Source: Heliocidaris erythrogramma
Taxonomy: Eukaryota; Echinodermata; Echinoidea; Camarodonta; Echinometridae
Direction of reading: 5' to 3'
Assembly (NCBI GenBank): GCA_025617745.1
Contig: CM046853.1
Coordinates: forward strand, 4,522,873 to 4,586,872
Length of the DNA: 64,000 nucleotides
Of this stretch, positions 35,341 to 47,515 are shown in pieces. Both the position numbers and the translations under genes were made by a program. Numbering within the stretch: position 1 is the stretch's first letter; each line of letters starts with the position of its first letter. Below the pieces are notes generated by a model. It searched no databases, was not told where the DNA came from, and saw only the letters and a list, made by a program, of their open reading frames with translations.

Positions 35341-35908
35341 GATAAGAAGACAATTTTGCAGTCCGTTATTAAATGATCGTATTTTGAAGATATTTACTTG
35401 CTGTCTAGAAACATTGGGCTAAAATTTGCACAAAACTGTTTCAAGCACCATATCCTAATTTTGTTCTTCTTAGTTTTACGACACTTCCAACCTAAATTCC
35501 AGGTTTTTTAGACGAACCAAAGGTCAATAATACAGTTTTAGAAGTGATTGTCAACTCTAAATAACGTCGGCCTAGCAGCAAGTCAATAAGCGCATTTCGT
35601 CTATATCTCTCTAAAACTTTTCGTCCATTAAAGGATTCGTCCTAAAAATACTAGAACCACACGGCCGCAATTAGAAGTACGGAATTTCTCATGGAATTGA
35701 TCGGGGCCTTGGTACAGATTCCCATCTGGTGGGATCCGAATTTTTTTTTACAGCCTATTTATTGTTTGTTGAACTGTACAAGAATTCCATTACACTTACT
35801 TACTTATGTCGTCCGCCAGGACTCACCACATCATTCACATCACACGTGTCTTCCATTCAACCCTATCTTTCATTAGCCTTCTCAATTCCCCGACGTTTAC
35901 CATCATTC

Positions 35909-36201
35909 GGGACTTTTCGATTTGCACGTTCACTAGTCGACTGCTACGTGCGGTAATTCAATTGACTGCTTTGTGTTAATGGTATACAAAGTCGGTGAAG
36001 TACGGCACCACGCTTTGTGCAAGAGCGGCTCACACGTCCACTGCTTTGAGGACGACCAGGATTTCCACCCAAAACGCGTACGTCCACAGGGCAGTGGACG
36101 AGTGAATCGCTTCCCCGACTTTGTATACCATTAACACAAAGCAGTCCATTGAATTACCGCACGTAGCAGTCGACTAGTGAAAGTGCAAATCGAAAAGTCC
36201 C
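35909..36201. mobile_element. TA-type MITE 'a', array copy 1
   Basis: 293 bp with terminal repeats GGGACTTTTCGATTTGCACG. It is almost wholly palindromic, including an inner palindrome with GGTATACAAAGTCGG (about 35981-36133). TA flanks are clear in copies 2 and 3 (the left one is mutated here). It is inserted near the end of the RTE-like fragment, so the open frame that runs through TTYI into the MITE is chimeric. Confidence 0.75.
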
Positions 36202-36204
36202 TAA

Positions 36205-37678
36205 TATATGTTGTTCTGCGTCTGCCTCGTCCTATTTTCCCTTCGGTTGGAAGCCAAAGTACCAGTTTGTTAGCCATTTCCTCACTGTGGCGAACACAGT
36301 AACCCGCGAGACGCATCCTCCTTTGCTGAACTTTGATCGAGATTTTAGGTAGATCTCCATAGATCTGATCATTTGTGAGATGACTCTTCCAGGACACATT
36401 AAGTGTCATTCGAAGTAGTCTTGTGTAGCACCCGTCCAACTGCATATTCATCTTTTTGGTTAGAGTCCAAGTTTCAGAATTAGAACCATATAAAAGTACC
36501 GACTCAACAGTAGCAGTAAAGAGTCTGATTTTGATTTTTCTTGAGAGAGAGGAGCTCCAAACTTTTCTAAGCCTGTGGCAGGCATTCCACGCTACTGCCT
36601 TTCTAGTGTTAGTAGGGACTTTTAGAAGCAGTGGACTAGTACTTCGTCCCAGTCGACTAATTCGCGCATGTCAACGTCGTCGACTGCCCATGTTGACTAC
36701 AGTTCTGATCATTTTAGATTTCACTCGACGTGTACGTACCGTCGACGTCAACCGGAAGTACACACTCAACGGATGGGCATAATAGTTGAGCTGTTCTGAT
36801 GACGTCATATACGTGAACCTCGTCGAAGATTTCGGAGCACCGCAAAAACGAAGTGAACACGTTCTCGATTTTGCAAGGCAGGGAGGAGGACAGGGAGAGG
36901 GCGAGTGGCGCATGCGCAGTGGCGTAGAATGTTGTCCTTGCGTACCAGTCGACTAAGTGGACGTGCAATTCTAAAAGTCCCTAATATCACATTCAGAGCT
37001 TGCAGTCCATGCCCCAAGATATTTAAAGTTCTCCACTATTTTAAGGGCATCACCGTTTTTGACCTTAATTTCCACTGCCTGGGGAATTCCTGATGCAGCC
37101 TCTTGTTCTAGCCGGATTAAAATCTACTGAGCCTGTTCCATTTCCCCCGTTATGATTGCCAGATCATCGACAAAGTCGAAATCTGTAATGGTAACTGCTG
37201 GAAATCTTCTGCTTCTTCTTATATAAGGTTGAAAGCCAAGTTCTTCATCTCTACCCTCAAATTTTTTCCGCATACTGTAGTCAAGTACGATAGCAAAGAT
37301 ATACGGTGCTAGTGTGTCTCCTTGCAAAACTCCCTGTTTGATTTCAAAGAAATCAGTCTCACCATCAGGTGTTATAACTCTTGCCTTAGTGTTTTGGTAC
37401 ATGATCTCTATTGCACCTATCAGCTTCGGAGGTATGTCATAGGCTTTCAGAATGTTTATCATCTTCTTTTGATGTACTGAGTCAAATGCTTTTTTAAAGT
37501 CAATATACAGGATGATCGCTTTTCTGTTATGACTCTTTACACCCTCAATTAGTCTTCTGAGTGCTAACATATGAGCAGTAGTAGACCTACCAGGTCTGAA
37601 TCCGTTTTGGTTGGGTCTGAGTTTTGATTCAATCTTTGGTTGTATCCGATTTAGTATCAATTTATTATGTAATTCCAT
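36205..37678 (-). pseudogene. RTE-like reverse transcriptase fragment, array copy 1
   Basis: Reading leftward from 37678 the frame shows FRPGRSTTAHMLAL, YIDFKKAFDSV, GVLQGDTLAPYIFAIVLDY and FVDDLAIIT (an FVDD catalytic box), then YLGAWTASSECDI. A 367-bp MITE follows (36615-36981), after which the C-terminal part resumes with RKAVAWNACHRL, ESVLLYGSNSETW and GRGRRRTTYI. The start of the polymerase domain and the endonuclease are missing, so the copy is dead. The strand, tail style and motif set suggest the RTE group or a relative; the clade is not certain. Confidence 0.75.
36615..36981. mobile_element. TA-type MITE 'b', array copy 1
   Basis: 367 bp. Terminal repeats GGGACTTTTAGAA, with TA on both sides (36613-36614 and 36982-36983). 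The end sequence is shared with MITE 'a' (GGGACTTTT … GTCGACT), so the two are related families. Removing it and one TA would rejoin the two halves of the reverse transcriptase frame, which shows the target was coding. Confidence 0.85.
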
Positions 37679-38100
37679 TACAATTTAGCCCCAAATTTCT
37701 TCAAAATTGCGTTTTTGAAAGTGCTTCCATATCAAATATTGTTCAGAATGGAATTCTTAACACATGTGCCAAATTTAGTGCTTTTAGACAAAAGTGCACA
37801 ATTTTCAAGCTATGCAGCCTTACTAATAGGAAGTTACTTTATATTTTGCTGGCTCAAACCACGGCGTCCACTGCATGCATGCTAAACAACTCACAAGTAT
37901 TTGGGCCTATGTTTATCAAATCATGCAGTTCCATTATCGTTGTTGATTCGTGTTAAATGGCAATGAGTCAGAACACAGGATAAGCTTCATAGCAAGCCTG
38001 TAACGATACCACTCAATGTAAGCTTACATCAGATACAAACACGTTGATAACTATAATATAAAAACAATACCACCCTTTTCCATGAAGGTAACAAAATGTC
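37679..38100. other. Array unit, non-coding
   Basis: Unit sequence upstream of the RT fragment. Short plus-strand open frames are conserved in copy 2 only because the DNA is duplicated. No motif was recognised. Confidence 0.4.
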
Positions 38101-38108
38101 AAATTTGA

Positions 38109-38139
<31 letters not shown>

Positions 38140-38600
38140 TATCATAATAATACTATTATTATTATTGTTATTATTATTTTTTTGGTTCACCTGTGCCTCG
38201 GAGAGGAAAAGTGAAATAAATCACTATAACCCTCGAATCGCTCATCCCGAAGTAATTGACTGGGATGGGCAGGTGGACCTCTACACCGAGGGTTCCCCTA
38301 CCCTTTCACGAATAGTGCAGTGGCTTATTAAAATGCATCTTTTAAGTATTTTTGGAAGTGTTCACAGTGGAACCCAGCAAACCACTGAGGCAAAAAAAAA
38401 AAGACCAGATAAGCCACCTACAAAAGTCCCAGAGTTAATGATTTTCTTTTTTGTTTTTATTGTGTGGATTTTACGAAAATAAGATTGTGGAAAAAGTTTC
38501 GTCCAACAATTTGATTTGCATGCTATTCTACACCGCATGCAGTGAATATGACTTCTACCACGTCTACGGGAAGTTGCTTTTTACTTTGCTGATTGAAACC
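38100..38600 (+). repeat. (ATT)n tract and array sub-repeat
   Basis: (ATT)n microsatellite at 38106-38180, then a sub-repeat beginning TTCACCTGTGCCTCGGAGAG. The sub-repeat recurs within the array near 39740, 52640, 58200 and 59281. Its open frame (…WLIKMHL…) is preserved between some copies, but it is short and shows no domain. Confidence 0.6.
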
Positions 38601-38610
38601 ACTGCGTCTA

Positions 38611-39117
38611 CACTCTTAGAAAAAAGGTTTGTTTGAGCACCTTTAAAAGGTGCTTATATTTGCCAGACCAGTGCCACCTTTTAGGGTGTCCCTAAGCACC
38701 TTTTGAAAATGTTTTCATCGACACCTTTAAAGGTGCACGGTGTTCTGTGTTCATCACGAGCACTGGCAAAGAGCTAGCCTACTCTTGAGCAATATTTTAT
38801 CGTCCTTTGAAAAAAATACAATATATCCATAGTAACTGAAATCAATAGGCCTAAATTATAACAACATGCAATAGAACACATTTATACAATTTGTATCAAA
38901 CCAAAGTATTTTGAAAATGACGAATGTAGATAGATATTATCGTGGACATGTTTAAATAATATCTACAGATTATGATAAAGACTAACACGCATAACAAAAG
39001 GTGGAGAAATCTAAGCTCAATGGCTAAGGTCCTTTTAATGGAACTTGTAGACACCTTTTCAATCCGGCACCAGTTTGGAGCAAATGAGTACCCCATAAGC
39101 ACCATTTTTTAAGAGTG
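38611..39117. mobile_element. TA-flanked MITE, TIR CACTCTTA, array copy 1
   Basis: 507 bp. It starts CACTCTTAGAAAAAAGG and ends CCATTTTTTAAGAGTG, with TA directly outside each end, as for Tc1/mariner-type elements. Internally it has AGCACCTTTAAAAGGTGC palindromes. No transposase. In copy 2 its left end has been deleted and a 1.1-kb element has inserted into it. Confidence 0.75.
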
Positions 39118-40026
39118 TACTGCATGATAAACAATTTAGAATTAAGCAGGTTTATCAAGACATGCAGTTCCACCCTCAGAACTCAGCTTAAGATTTAAAG
39201 TAAGGATGTAGAGATATCAGTAAATTCCTCTGGTAAACATACATCACATACAAACACGTTGATGGCTATAATACGGAAAGAGTACACTGAAGAAGGAAAA
39301 AAACTCCTTGTAAAATTTTATCACAAAAAGTATAAGACTTTACCAGAGTTCCGGGTTAACCAGTAGCCAACACAAATCTGGTCAGTTTTACCGCTTTGCC
39401 TGGTTATTTAAAACCCCATTCTCTCTTATCAAATTACCAAATTCCTGGTTAATTAATGCGATTATACACGGAAAATAATTTACATGGAATATGTTTAACC
39501 GGGCGTTTTTTCTGTGCGCCTCCCTTTCAATGACGAGCCATGAAGCCAACAAAATGTCAAGTTTGATCTTTCCTCTTCTTGTTCTGCTCCTTCTTGTTCT
39601 TCTCCTCCTCCTTCTTGTTTTCTTCTTCTTATTATTATTATTGTCGTTATTATTATTTTTATTATTACTATTATTATTATTATTATTACTATTATTATTA
39701 TTATTATTACTATTATTATTATTATCATTTTTTATTATTGTTCACCTGTGCCTCGGAGAGGAAAAGTGAAATAAAGCACTATAACCATGATAACCCTCGA
39801 GTCTCTCCTCCCGAAGTAACTGACTGGGGTGGGCAGGTGGACCTCACCGGGGGTTCCCCTACCCTTTCACGAATAGTGCAGTGGCTTATTAAAATGCATC
39901 TTTCAAGCATTTTGGGACGTATTCACCAGGGAACACAGCAAACCACTGCGAAAAAGACCATATAAGCCACCTACAAAAGGTCCCAGAGTTAATGATGTTC
40001 TTCTTCGTTTTGCTTTCGATGAACAA
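39118..40026 (+). repeat. Array unit with sub-repeats and long (TTA)n tract
   Basis: It contains GTAAAATTTTATCACAAAAA and TTCACCTGTGCCTCGG sub-repeats, which are shared with 51.9-52.7, 57.8-58.4 and 58.6-59.3 kb. A (TTA)n microsatellite lies at about 39630-39735. Long leucine or tyrosine frames here come from the microsatellite. Confidence 0.6.
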
Positions 40027-40039
40027 CCCTGATAGCAGA

Positions 40040-42470
40040 CGGACGTCTTAAAGACGTCGTATATTGGACGTATTCTGGTCAACTGGTCATACGTCGTATG
40101 AACGACGTCATCACGACGTCTTCGTGACGACTTTCTAAGACGAGTATGTATTGTCTTATTTGGATGACTAGTTTATGACGTGATTTTGACGTCAATTATT
40201 TACCACTTATATGATTGATTATTCAAGACCAAAAAAGGACGTAATTATTACGTCACTGCATTGACCACTCGCGACCAGCTACAATCATGACTAGTTAATG
40301 ACGTGATTTTGACGTCAAGTATTTACCACTTATATGAAGGATTTTTCAAGACCAAAAACGACGTAATTATTACGTCACTTCATTGCCAGCTCACGACCAG
40401 TTACGACTTGCATCATCCATGACCATTTCTTGACGTGATTTTGACGTCAATTATTTACCACTTATAAACGATTATTCAAGACCCCCAAAAAGACGTAATT
40501 ATCAGGTCACTTCATTGCCAACTCACGACCAGTTAAGAATTGCACTATCCATGACTAGTTCATGACGTGATTTTGACGTCAATTATTTACCACTTATATG
40601 AACGATTATTCAAGACCAAAAAACGACGTAATTATTACGTGACTTCATTTCCAACTCACGACCAGCTAAGAATGACTAGTTCATGACGTGATTTTGACGT
40701 CAGTTATTTTCCACTTATATGAACAATTCAAGACAAAAAACGACGTAATTATTATGTCACTTCATTGCAAGCTGACGATCAGTTATTTCACCATCCATGA
40801 CTAATTCTTGACGTGATGGTGACGCCAATTATTTACCACTTATGAACGATTATTCAAAACCAAAAAACGATGCAATTATCACGTCATGTCATTGCCAACT
40901 AACGGCCAGTTAAGAATTGCACTATCCATGACTAGTTCATGAAGTGATTTTGACGTCGATTATTTACCACTTATTTGAACGATTATTCAAGACCAAAAGA
41001 CGACGTAATTATTACGTGACTTCATTGCCAACTCACGACCTGTTAAGAATCGCATTATCGATTACTATTTCATGACGTGATTTTGACGTCAATTATTTAC
41101 CACTTATATGAACGATTATTCAAGACCAAAAAACGACGTAATTATTACGTGACTTCATTTCCAACTCACGACCAGCTAAGAATGACTAGTTCATGACGTG
41201 ATTTTGACGTCAGTTATTTTCCACTTATATGAACTATTCAAGACCAAAAACGACGTAATTATTACGTCACTTCATTGCCAACTCACGACCAGCTAAGAAT
41301 GACTAGTTCATGACGTGATTTTGACGTCAATTATTTACCGCTTGTTTAACGATTATTCAAGACCAAAAATCGACGTTAATATTACGTGACTTCACGACCA
41401 GCTAAGAATGACTAGTTCACGACGTGATTTTGACGTCAAGTATTTACCACTTGTTTAACGATTATTCAAGACCAAAAAACGACGTAATTATTACGTGACT
41501 TCATTTCCAACTCACAGCCAGCTACGAATGACTAGTTCATGACGTGATTTTGACGTCAAGTATTTACCACTTGTTTAACGCTTATTCAAGACCAAAAATC
41601 GACGTTAATATTACGTGACTTCTATTCCAACTCACATGACCTGATTTTGACGTCAGTTATTTTCCACTTATATGAACAATTCAAGACCTAAAAACGACGT
41701 AATTATACCGTAACTTCATTGCCAACTCACGACCAGCTACGAATGGCTAGTTCACGACGTGATTTTGACGTCAAGTATTTACCACTTGTTTAACGATTAT
41801 TCAAGACCAAAAATCGACGTTAATATTACGTGACTTCACGACCAGCTAAGAATGACTAGTTCATGACGTGATTTTGACGTCAGTTATTTTCCACTTGTTT
41901 AACGATTATTCAAGACCAAAAATCGACGTTAATATTACGTGACTTCACGACCAGCTAAGAATGACTAGTTCATGACGTGATTTTGACGTCAGTTATTTTC
42001 CACTTATATGAACAACTAGGCCAAAAAACGACGTAATTATTACGTCACTTCATTGCCAACTCACGACCAGCTACGAATGGCTAGTTCACGACGCGATTTT
42101 AACGTCAAGTATTTACCACTTGTTTAATGATTATTGAAGACCAAAATTCGACGTTAATATTACGTGACTTCCATTCCAACTCACGACCAGCTAAGAATGA
42201 CTAGTTCATGACGTGATTTTGACGTCAATTATTTACCACTTATATGAACAATTATTCAAGACCAAAAAAAAAACCTAATTATTACGTGACTTCATTGCCA
42301 ACTGACGACCAGCTCCGAATGACTAGTTCATGACGTAATTTTATTTACCACTTATGAACGATTATTCAGTTTAAATCTAAACGGGAACGGTTTGGGATTA
42401 ATTAGACAATGTCTATATTTTTTTTAATGACTAGTTCATGACGTGATTTTGACGTCAATATACAACTTAT
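40040..42470 (+). repeat. Left-arm minisatellite, ~121-bp unit with TGACGTCA
   Basis: About twenty units of roughly 121 bp, with some shortened to about 90 bp. Each has TTCATGACGTGATTTTGACG followed by TCAATTATTTACCACTT, TATTCAAGACCAAAAA and CGACGTAATTATTACGT. Most units thus hold one TGACGTCA and one TTACGTSA word. Units are mostly in one orientation. Confidence 0.9.
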
Positions 42471-43065
42471 GGTTCGATATGTGCCCTAGAAAAAAGGGAT
42501 ATCAGAACGTGCATTCGCTAGACTTTGGATATAAAAGCTAAATAATTTTTTGCTATTGCAAACATAAGGGAAAGAAGAAGAAAGGATAATTAATACAATT
42601 AAATGATACAGTATTGACTGCAGGCTACGTCATCGAGCCACTCAACTAGCGCGTGATATTGATACACGGCTAGCCTGGCAGGCTAGGCATGCACGGCCGG
42701 TACCTTTTGCCGGTACGCAATGTATACAATTATCTTGCTGACATAATGGGGTTTTTTTTGTTTGTTTTGTTTGTTTTTTGTTTTTTTTGTTTTTTCGTTT
42801 TACTCGTCCGTCGTTTCACGTGCGTGCATTGCCGCGCTGCTCGACTCAGCGTGGAGTGTGTGCATGTGAAAAAATAGCAGTGGAACAGGTTACTCTAACT
42901 TCTTAGGCATACGAACTCGTCTTCGTTGATCTTCTAAAGACCTTCCATCAAAGTTTAAGTTCAGGTTTCGTGGCAGTTAGGTATTCACACCACACTGTGC
43001 ATTATGTGTAGCTAAGACAGTAACAGATAGACACTAGGAACACGATGCGTGCAATGACAAAAGAG
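42471..43065. other. Transposon interior, no gene recognised
   Basis: AT-rich; then G/T-rich with a (TTTG)n-like tract at about 42750-42795. A short open frame at 42689-42877 crosses this tract and is not convincing. Confidence 0.4.
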
Positions 43066-43284
43066 AGCGGACAAAATATACAGATCCTCATTGTACCCTC
43101 CACAATTGTTCTGGTAGACAAAAGAACATCCCTTCATTGCTATTATGTAAGATAAGTAGAACAGGTGAATATGCATGTGACACCTGCTCTACATAATCTT
43201 ACATAATAGCAATGAAGGGATATTCTTTTGTCTACCAGAGCAAGTGTGGAAGGTACAATGAGGAGCTGTATATTTTGTCCGCTT
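43066..43284. repeat. Foldback inside the 11.8-kb element
   Basis: Arms of about 100 bp (43066-43165 and 43185-43284) are inverted copies: AGCGGACAAAATATACAG is matched by its complement, and CCTTCATTGCTATTATGTAA by its own. The small centre contains AATATGCAT. It could be a nested MITE. Confidence 0.8.
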
Positions 43285-44368
43285 CTTTGTTTGCCATGTT
43301 CATAGTGAGACAACGTGTGTTATTATTAGTCACACTGTTTGTAGAACTGTCAGTATACTATCAATCACATTTGTCAAGTGACCGTTATTATACATTACAG
43401 TCGAAATTATGCATCTGCTGAGTGCTGTATTTTGTCACTTTCATGGGACATTAAATTATATATACAATTACAAATTATCATTTAGTGGTCATTTAAATAC
43501 TGCCAGAGTTAAGTCTACTTACATTGAAGTAAACATCGAAATAAGTAGACTAAATACTAACTGTTAGGCAGTGTACCCTATAGGCTATGTTTTTTGTCCA
43601 ATAATATTGTTACTAACGTTACTGTAATATTAAACTGTTAGAGTTAGAGTGAAGTGCTTTTAAATATAAGGCACCACCAGGCAAGTCTCTGATGAATTTA
43701 TTCCTTCATTTGATTTATTTATTAGTTTATGTCACTTATTCTTTTCTTGGGGGGGGGGGCATTCATGATGGCACCTCGATCTGTTCATACGTACATTTCA
43801 GAAAAAAGAGTGAAAAATTCGAAATTTCTAAACAAACCAAACATATTCTATGATTGTCTTTTATTGCCTATACTCATGTTAGGGCTTGTAGGTGCATTAT
43901 GTTTTCAGGTTGTCGGTCCATCCATCTGCCTGAACAAAATCGCACCTACACAATATCAAGAGAACCCTTGGATGAATGTTGTTCCTATTTGGCTCAGGGA
44001 AACCGGCAGTGCATGACACGAGATGAGCCGATTAGATCGTGGGCAAATATGGCCCAGTTCAAAGGTCATGAAATTTACTCCCAAATGTCACATCAAATGT
44101 GTTTCTAAATTAAAAATGTCATGAAATTGAAGGTAGAAAATTAGGGGGAAATAAATAATTTGCCTAAAATTGTATGGTGTCAGGCAGAAATCAAAAGAGA
44201 CATTTTGGTATTTTTTCAGTCTCAACATCGCCTTTGATTAGGCAACTAGACATTGGTGCTATATAAATACCCTGATTGGATTGGAATGTACAATATTTAC
44301 AATTGAATAAGGAAAAAATACAAAAAAGAAACAAAAATAAATGCTCTCATATTTCAATTTAATTTCAG
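43285..44368. other. Transposon interior upstream of the DUF4806-like exons
   Basis: The missing 5' exon(s) of the DUF4806-like gene should lie here or further left. A possible acceptor (TGTTTTCAG at about 43902-43910) opens short frames that stop or lack a matching donor, so none is called. Confidence 0.35.
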
Positions 44369-47300
44369 AATTGAGACGATTGCATAATAAGATGGAGGAA
44401 GTCATGTCGGAGGTGAGGGAAAACCGGAAACTTCTTGGGGCAATCCGTGCCAAAATGGAGAAGGGCAGAGTGGCTGAAATTGCTGATATACCAGAAGGAA
44501 TACCCTCTCTTCCACTTAATAACGTTGAAGACTTATGTGAGGTCAACACAATCCTTCAGGAGGATCTTGCAAAAAAAGCAATTTGTGAGTGTCTTTATCT
44601 GCTTATAATAGTGTTATACAGTTGATTCATTAACTTTCTTCTGCACTTTATACTCAATTATTTATGCAAACATTCAACTTAATTGGGAAAATTAACTATC
44701 AGAATTTCAACAGCATATTTGTTTATTGTCATGATTGTAGAAAGTTGGATTAAATATACTGTTTGTGACATGCATGTTCATTCCAGAATTGAAATTGACA
44801 GTTATTTTTTGGAGAATATTATATTTCCATTATTACATACAGGAGAGGTCAATTAATTGTTCTGCAGCTATGTCATGACTTCAAACGGCCAGCAAGTTTG
44901 TTTTTGTCTTGCTTGCAAAGCTGCTGCTAAATGCATTTTCTTGCGGCAATATAGTTATCAATTTCAGCCTCAGGTTGTTTACAGAGCTTGCAGGAGGAAA
45001 AACAATGCTTTGCATCCACCTTGTAGGTCTTCCAGAGTTTGCATGCCTATAATGAAATTGACCTCTGCTTGGAATAATTAAGTTTGAAAGAACTTTTGAA
45101 ATCAGTATCGGTTTCAATTGTGAGATCTTATGCATGTTTAAATCAGATAGGAAGATGCATGAAAGTGAGAATAATACATGTTTACTGCAATTCCCTTTCA
45201 TTTTTCCAGATGTCATACTTAAAGAGATGTGGAGGGGCCACCAAAGAATGAGTAAGTCGTGTGCTGGACACAATGATGGACCCTCAGTTGTCTGTGCAAT
45301 TCAGTTGGATGGGACAAAGTGGCAGAAGCACAAGTTTTCGGGATATAAGGCGATGATAGATGTTATCTTTGGTAATTAGATGTATATACATTTTCTCATC
45401 TTCAGAAGAGTCTGTTGATTTTCTTTTCTTCTTGAATCATACGCAGATAGTTGCAGACATCTAGAAGATTACATTTAAATTATTTTTTGGACCCCCACAT
45501 TATTTATCACAAAGTAACTCGGATATATATAACTTGGATATATATATTGTGAGGAAATAACATATACAACAGATTTGGCAACTCTCGTGGAAATATATAT
45601 ACAATGCGAAAGGAAATGAGAGAATAATGGTTGCGTAACTTAAATCAAAGTTCCCCAGAGCTGTCCTCCTTTTTGAAATTTCTTGCAAAGGCTGAAAAAA
45701 TGTCTCCGCCGGGAATCGAACCAGGGTCGTTGGCTTAGAACGCCAATATATATATATATATATATATTTCAGTGTTTCAAAATATTGTCAAATAGGTATG
45801 TTTGTATGCTTAAAGTAGATATTCAAAGAAAATCACAAATATGGCAATTAATGTATCACTAGAAACTGGGAAGCTTACAGATGGCAATCTTATAAGTTTT
45901 ATGTCAACTGCGTATCTGGTGATTATAAAAACAACACAAATAAAAGCTCTTCTCAGCATCTGGAATATCCGAGGATTCGCCAGAAATATAGCGATGTTTT
46001 GATGTCGTCACACTCGGGATCGATCCTGCTTAAGCAGACGACGTCCTATAATGAATGAACGTAATTGCAATGCAATTATTTATCAAATTATAAAGAGTTT
46101 GGTGTATTTAAACATGACCTTATTTCACACCATTATAAAGGGAAAGTGAAACTGATTCTGATAGCTAAAACCGTTTGATTGTAAATACATAGGAGAAGGG
46201 TCAATGATCAATGAAATAAACCCCACTTTCAAATTGAAAAGCCCTCCGAATAATAGCAGGATGGTATTCGTTCCCTCTTGAAACGCCGAACATGCCCCGG
46301 TGCAAACAGCTGAAAATACAATGGCGTCTTATTTTGTTTACAAGTGACTGATTCCTTTATTTTTTTAACGCTGCATTTTTCATCAAAATAATACCATACA
46401 CGAAGTTAAGAGTGAGGCAACAGACTAACATTAAGACTGACGCTAGTGAAGGAAGAGAAATAAGTGAAGAGGAGATGACAAAATAGGCTCTGAAAAATGT
46501 GTAAGATGTTATGGGACATCGTCTGCTTAGCCAGGACTGGTCCAGGGTGTGTCGTCACATATCTCAGCAGCGTTCGAGGAGCTCTTCAGCTGCTATATCG
46601 GGGGCTGTATTTTACCGTTTTATAATTGATAATAATCATTACTTCAAATGTTTCCAAGCGTTGAATTTGGATAACCTTGTTTAATTTATGCCATCTATGC
46701 AATAATAAGTATTAAGCCAATATTTAAAATCATCAACGTTCTACTTTAACTCTTTCTGCCTTCCCTCTGCTTAACTGCCATAATGCTCTAATCCAGAAGG
46801 ACTGTTGTTTGCATCATTAGGCAGAAATTAAGATAAAGATCTTCAGAGATGTTTTTACCTCTAAGGGCTGTTAGCTTCATTACAGTGTTTGAACTGGTGC
46901 CTTTTGAAGTTCGTTATGCTTCTAGCATTCTGTTTTTAATTGAAAAACAGCTTTACTCAGGGGCGGATACAGGATTTTCAGAAAGGGGGGCGCATTTCAG
47001 AAAGGGGGCGCACACTGAGGAACCCTCCGTTTGACGAAGCCAAACGGCCATCTAGGCGGTCCGGGGGCATACTTTGTCAGACAAAACGGGCGGGGGGCGC
47101 ACGCCCCTTGCGCCCCCCTCTGGATCCGCGCCTGTTACTGCCAAAGTTTCCTAGAAGTGAACTCGCCATCTCCCGTGGTACAAAAAGAAAAAAAAAAGAA
47201 AGGTCTACAAAACAATTTTAGTGGTCAGTATATGTGTACAAAGATGCCAGTTTCCAGGCAAAAGCCTGAATTCAGGCCATTGCAGTTTATTTTCAGGCCA

Positions 47301-47515
47301 TGTATTTCAGGTATTTGCTAAATGTGAGACATAAAAGAAGCGAAGCAATACAGTATCTTTCGGATCTGAGAGGTAATATTTAAATTTTTAATTATTTTTT
47401 CCTTTCACATTCTATTTCTTTTCCAGCGACTGTGAGGGGCAACGAACGGACAAGATCTGCTCCGCTTGACGAGGTGGAAAGTGGCATTCAATACTACTTG
47501 AAGTACATTTATTAA
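44369..47515 (+). CDS. DUF4806-like protein carried by the transposon (3 exons, 5' partial)
   Basis: Exons 44369-44584, 45210-45371 and 47427-47515 have GT-AG borders and matching phases (1-1, 1-1, 1-stop). The joined frame is about 155 residues. Exon 1 gives a coiled coil (LHNKMEEVMSEVRENRKLL) and the segment SLPLNNVEDLCEVNTILQED. Exon 2 gives LKEMWRGHQRMSKSC and GTKWQKHKFSGYKAMIDVIF. Exon 3 ends DEVESGIQYYLKYIY. This order (coiled coil, LPL…VEDL, W-x3-K-x-F, VI, then DEVE…I…L) fits what I know of DUF4806 proteins, whose function is unknown and which are often multi-copy in invertebrates. The location inside TIRs suggests cargo or an element-encoded DNA-binding factor. The first exon(s) were not found. 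Confidence 0.6.
45701..45746 (-). pseudogene. 3' half of a tRNA-like sequence
   Basis: On the minus strand there is an anticodon-like stem-loop (TTGGC GTTCTAA GCCAA), then a T-arm with GGTTCGATTCC and an acceptor-like GGAGACA. The 5' half is replaced by (TA)n. It is a SINE or tRNA relic, not a functional gene. Confidence 0.5.
46000..46580. repeat. Diverged foldback inside the 11.8-kb element
   Basis: GTCGTCACACTCGGGATC… and AAGCAGACGACGTCC (about 46004-46046) are matched, inverted and with mismatches, by GACATCGTCTGCTTAGCC… and GTGTGTCGTCACAT (about 46515-46560). The interior is unique AT-rich sequence. This is probably an old MITE nested in the transposon. Confidence 0.55.
46957..47136. mobile_element. 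Short element with GGGGCGGATACAGG / GGATCCGCGCCTG ends
   Basis: About 180 bp with imperfect inverted ends and G-rich interior words (AAAGGGGG, GGCGCA). It lies in the intron between exons 2 and 3 of the DUF4806-like gene. Confidence 0.6.

Noticed and set aside
39579-39769. Leucine- or tyrosine-rich 'proteins'
   Set aside because: Pure translation of the (TTA)n microsatellite.
43860-44108. Extra 5' exon of the DUF4806-like gene (reading VVPIWLRE or a cysteine-bearing alternative frame)
   Set aside because: An acceptor is present, but the frames stop or lack a donor of the needed phase; the resemblance to the family's N-terminus is too short.
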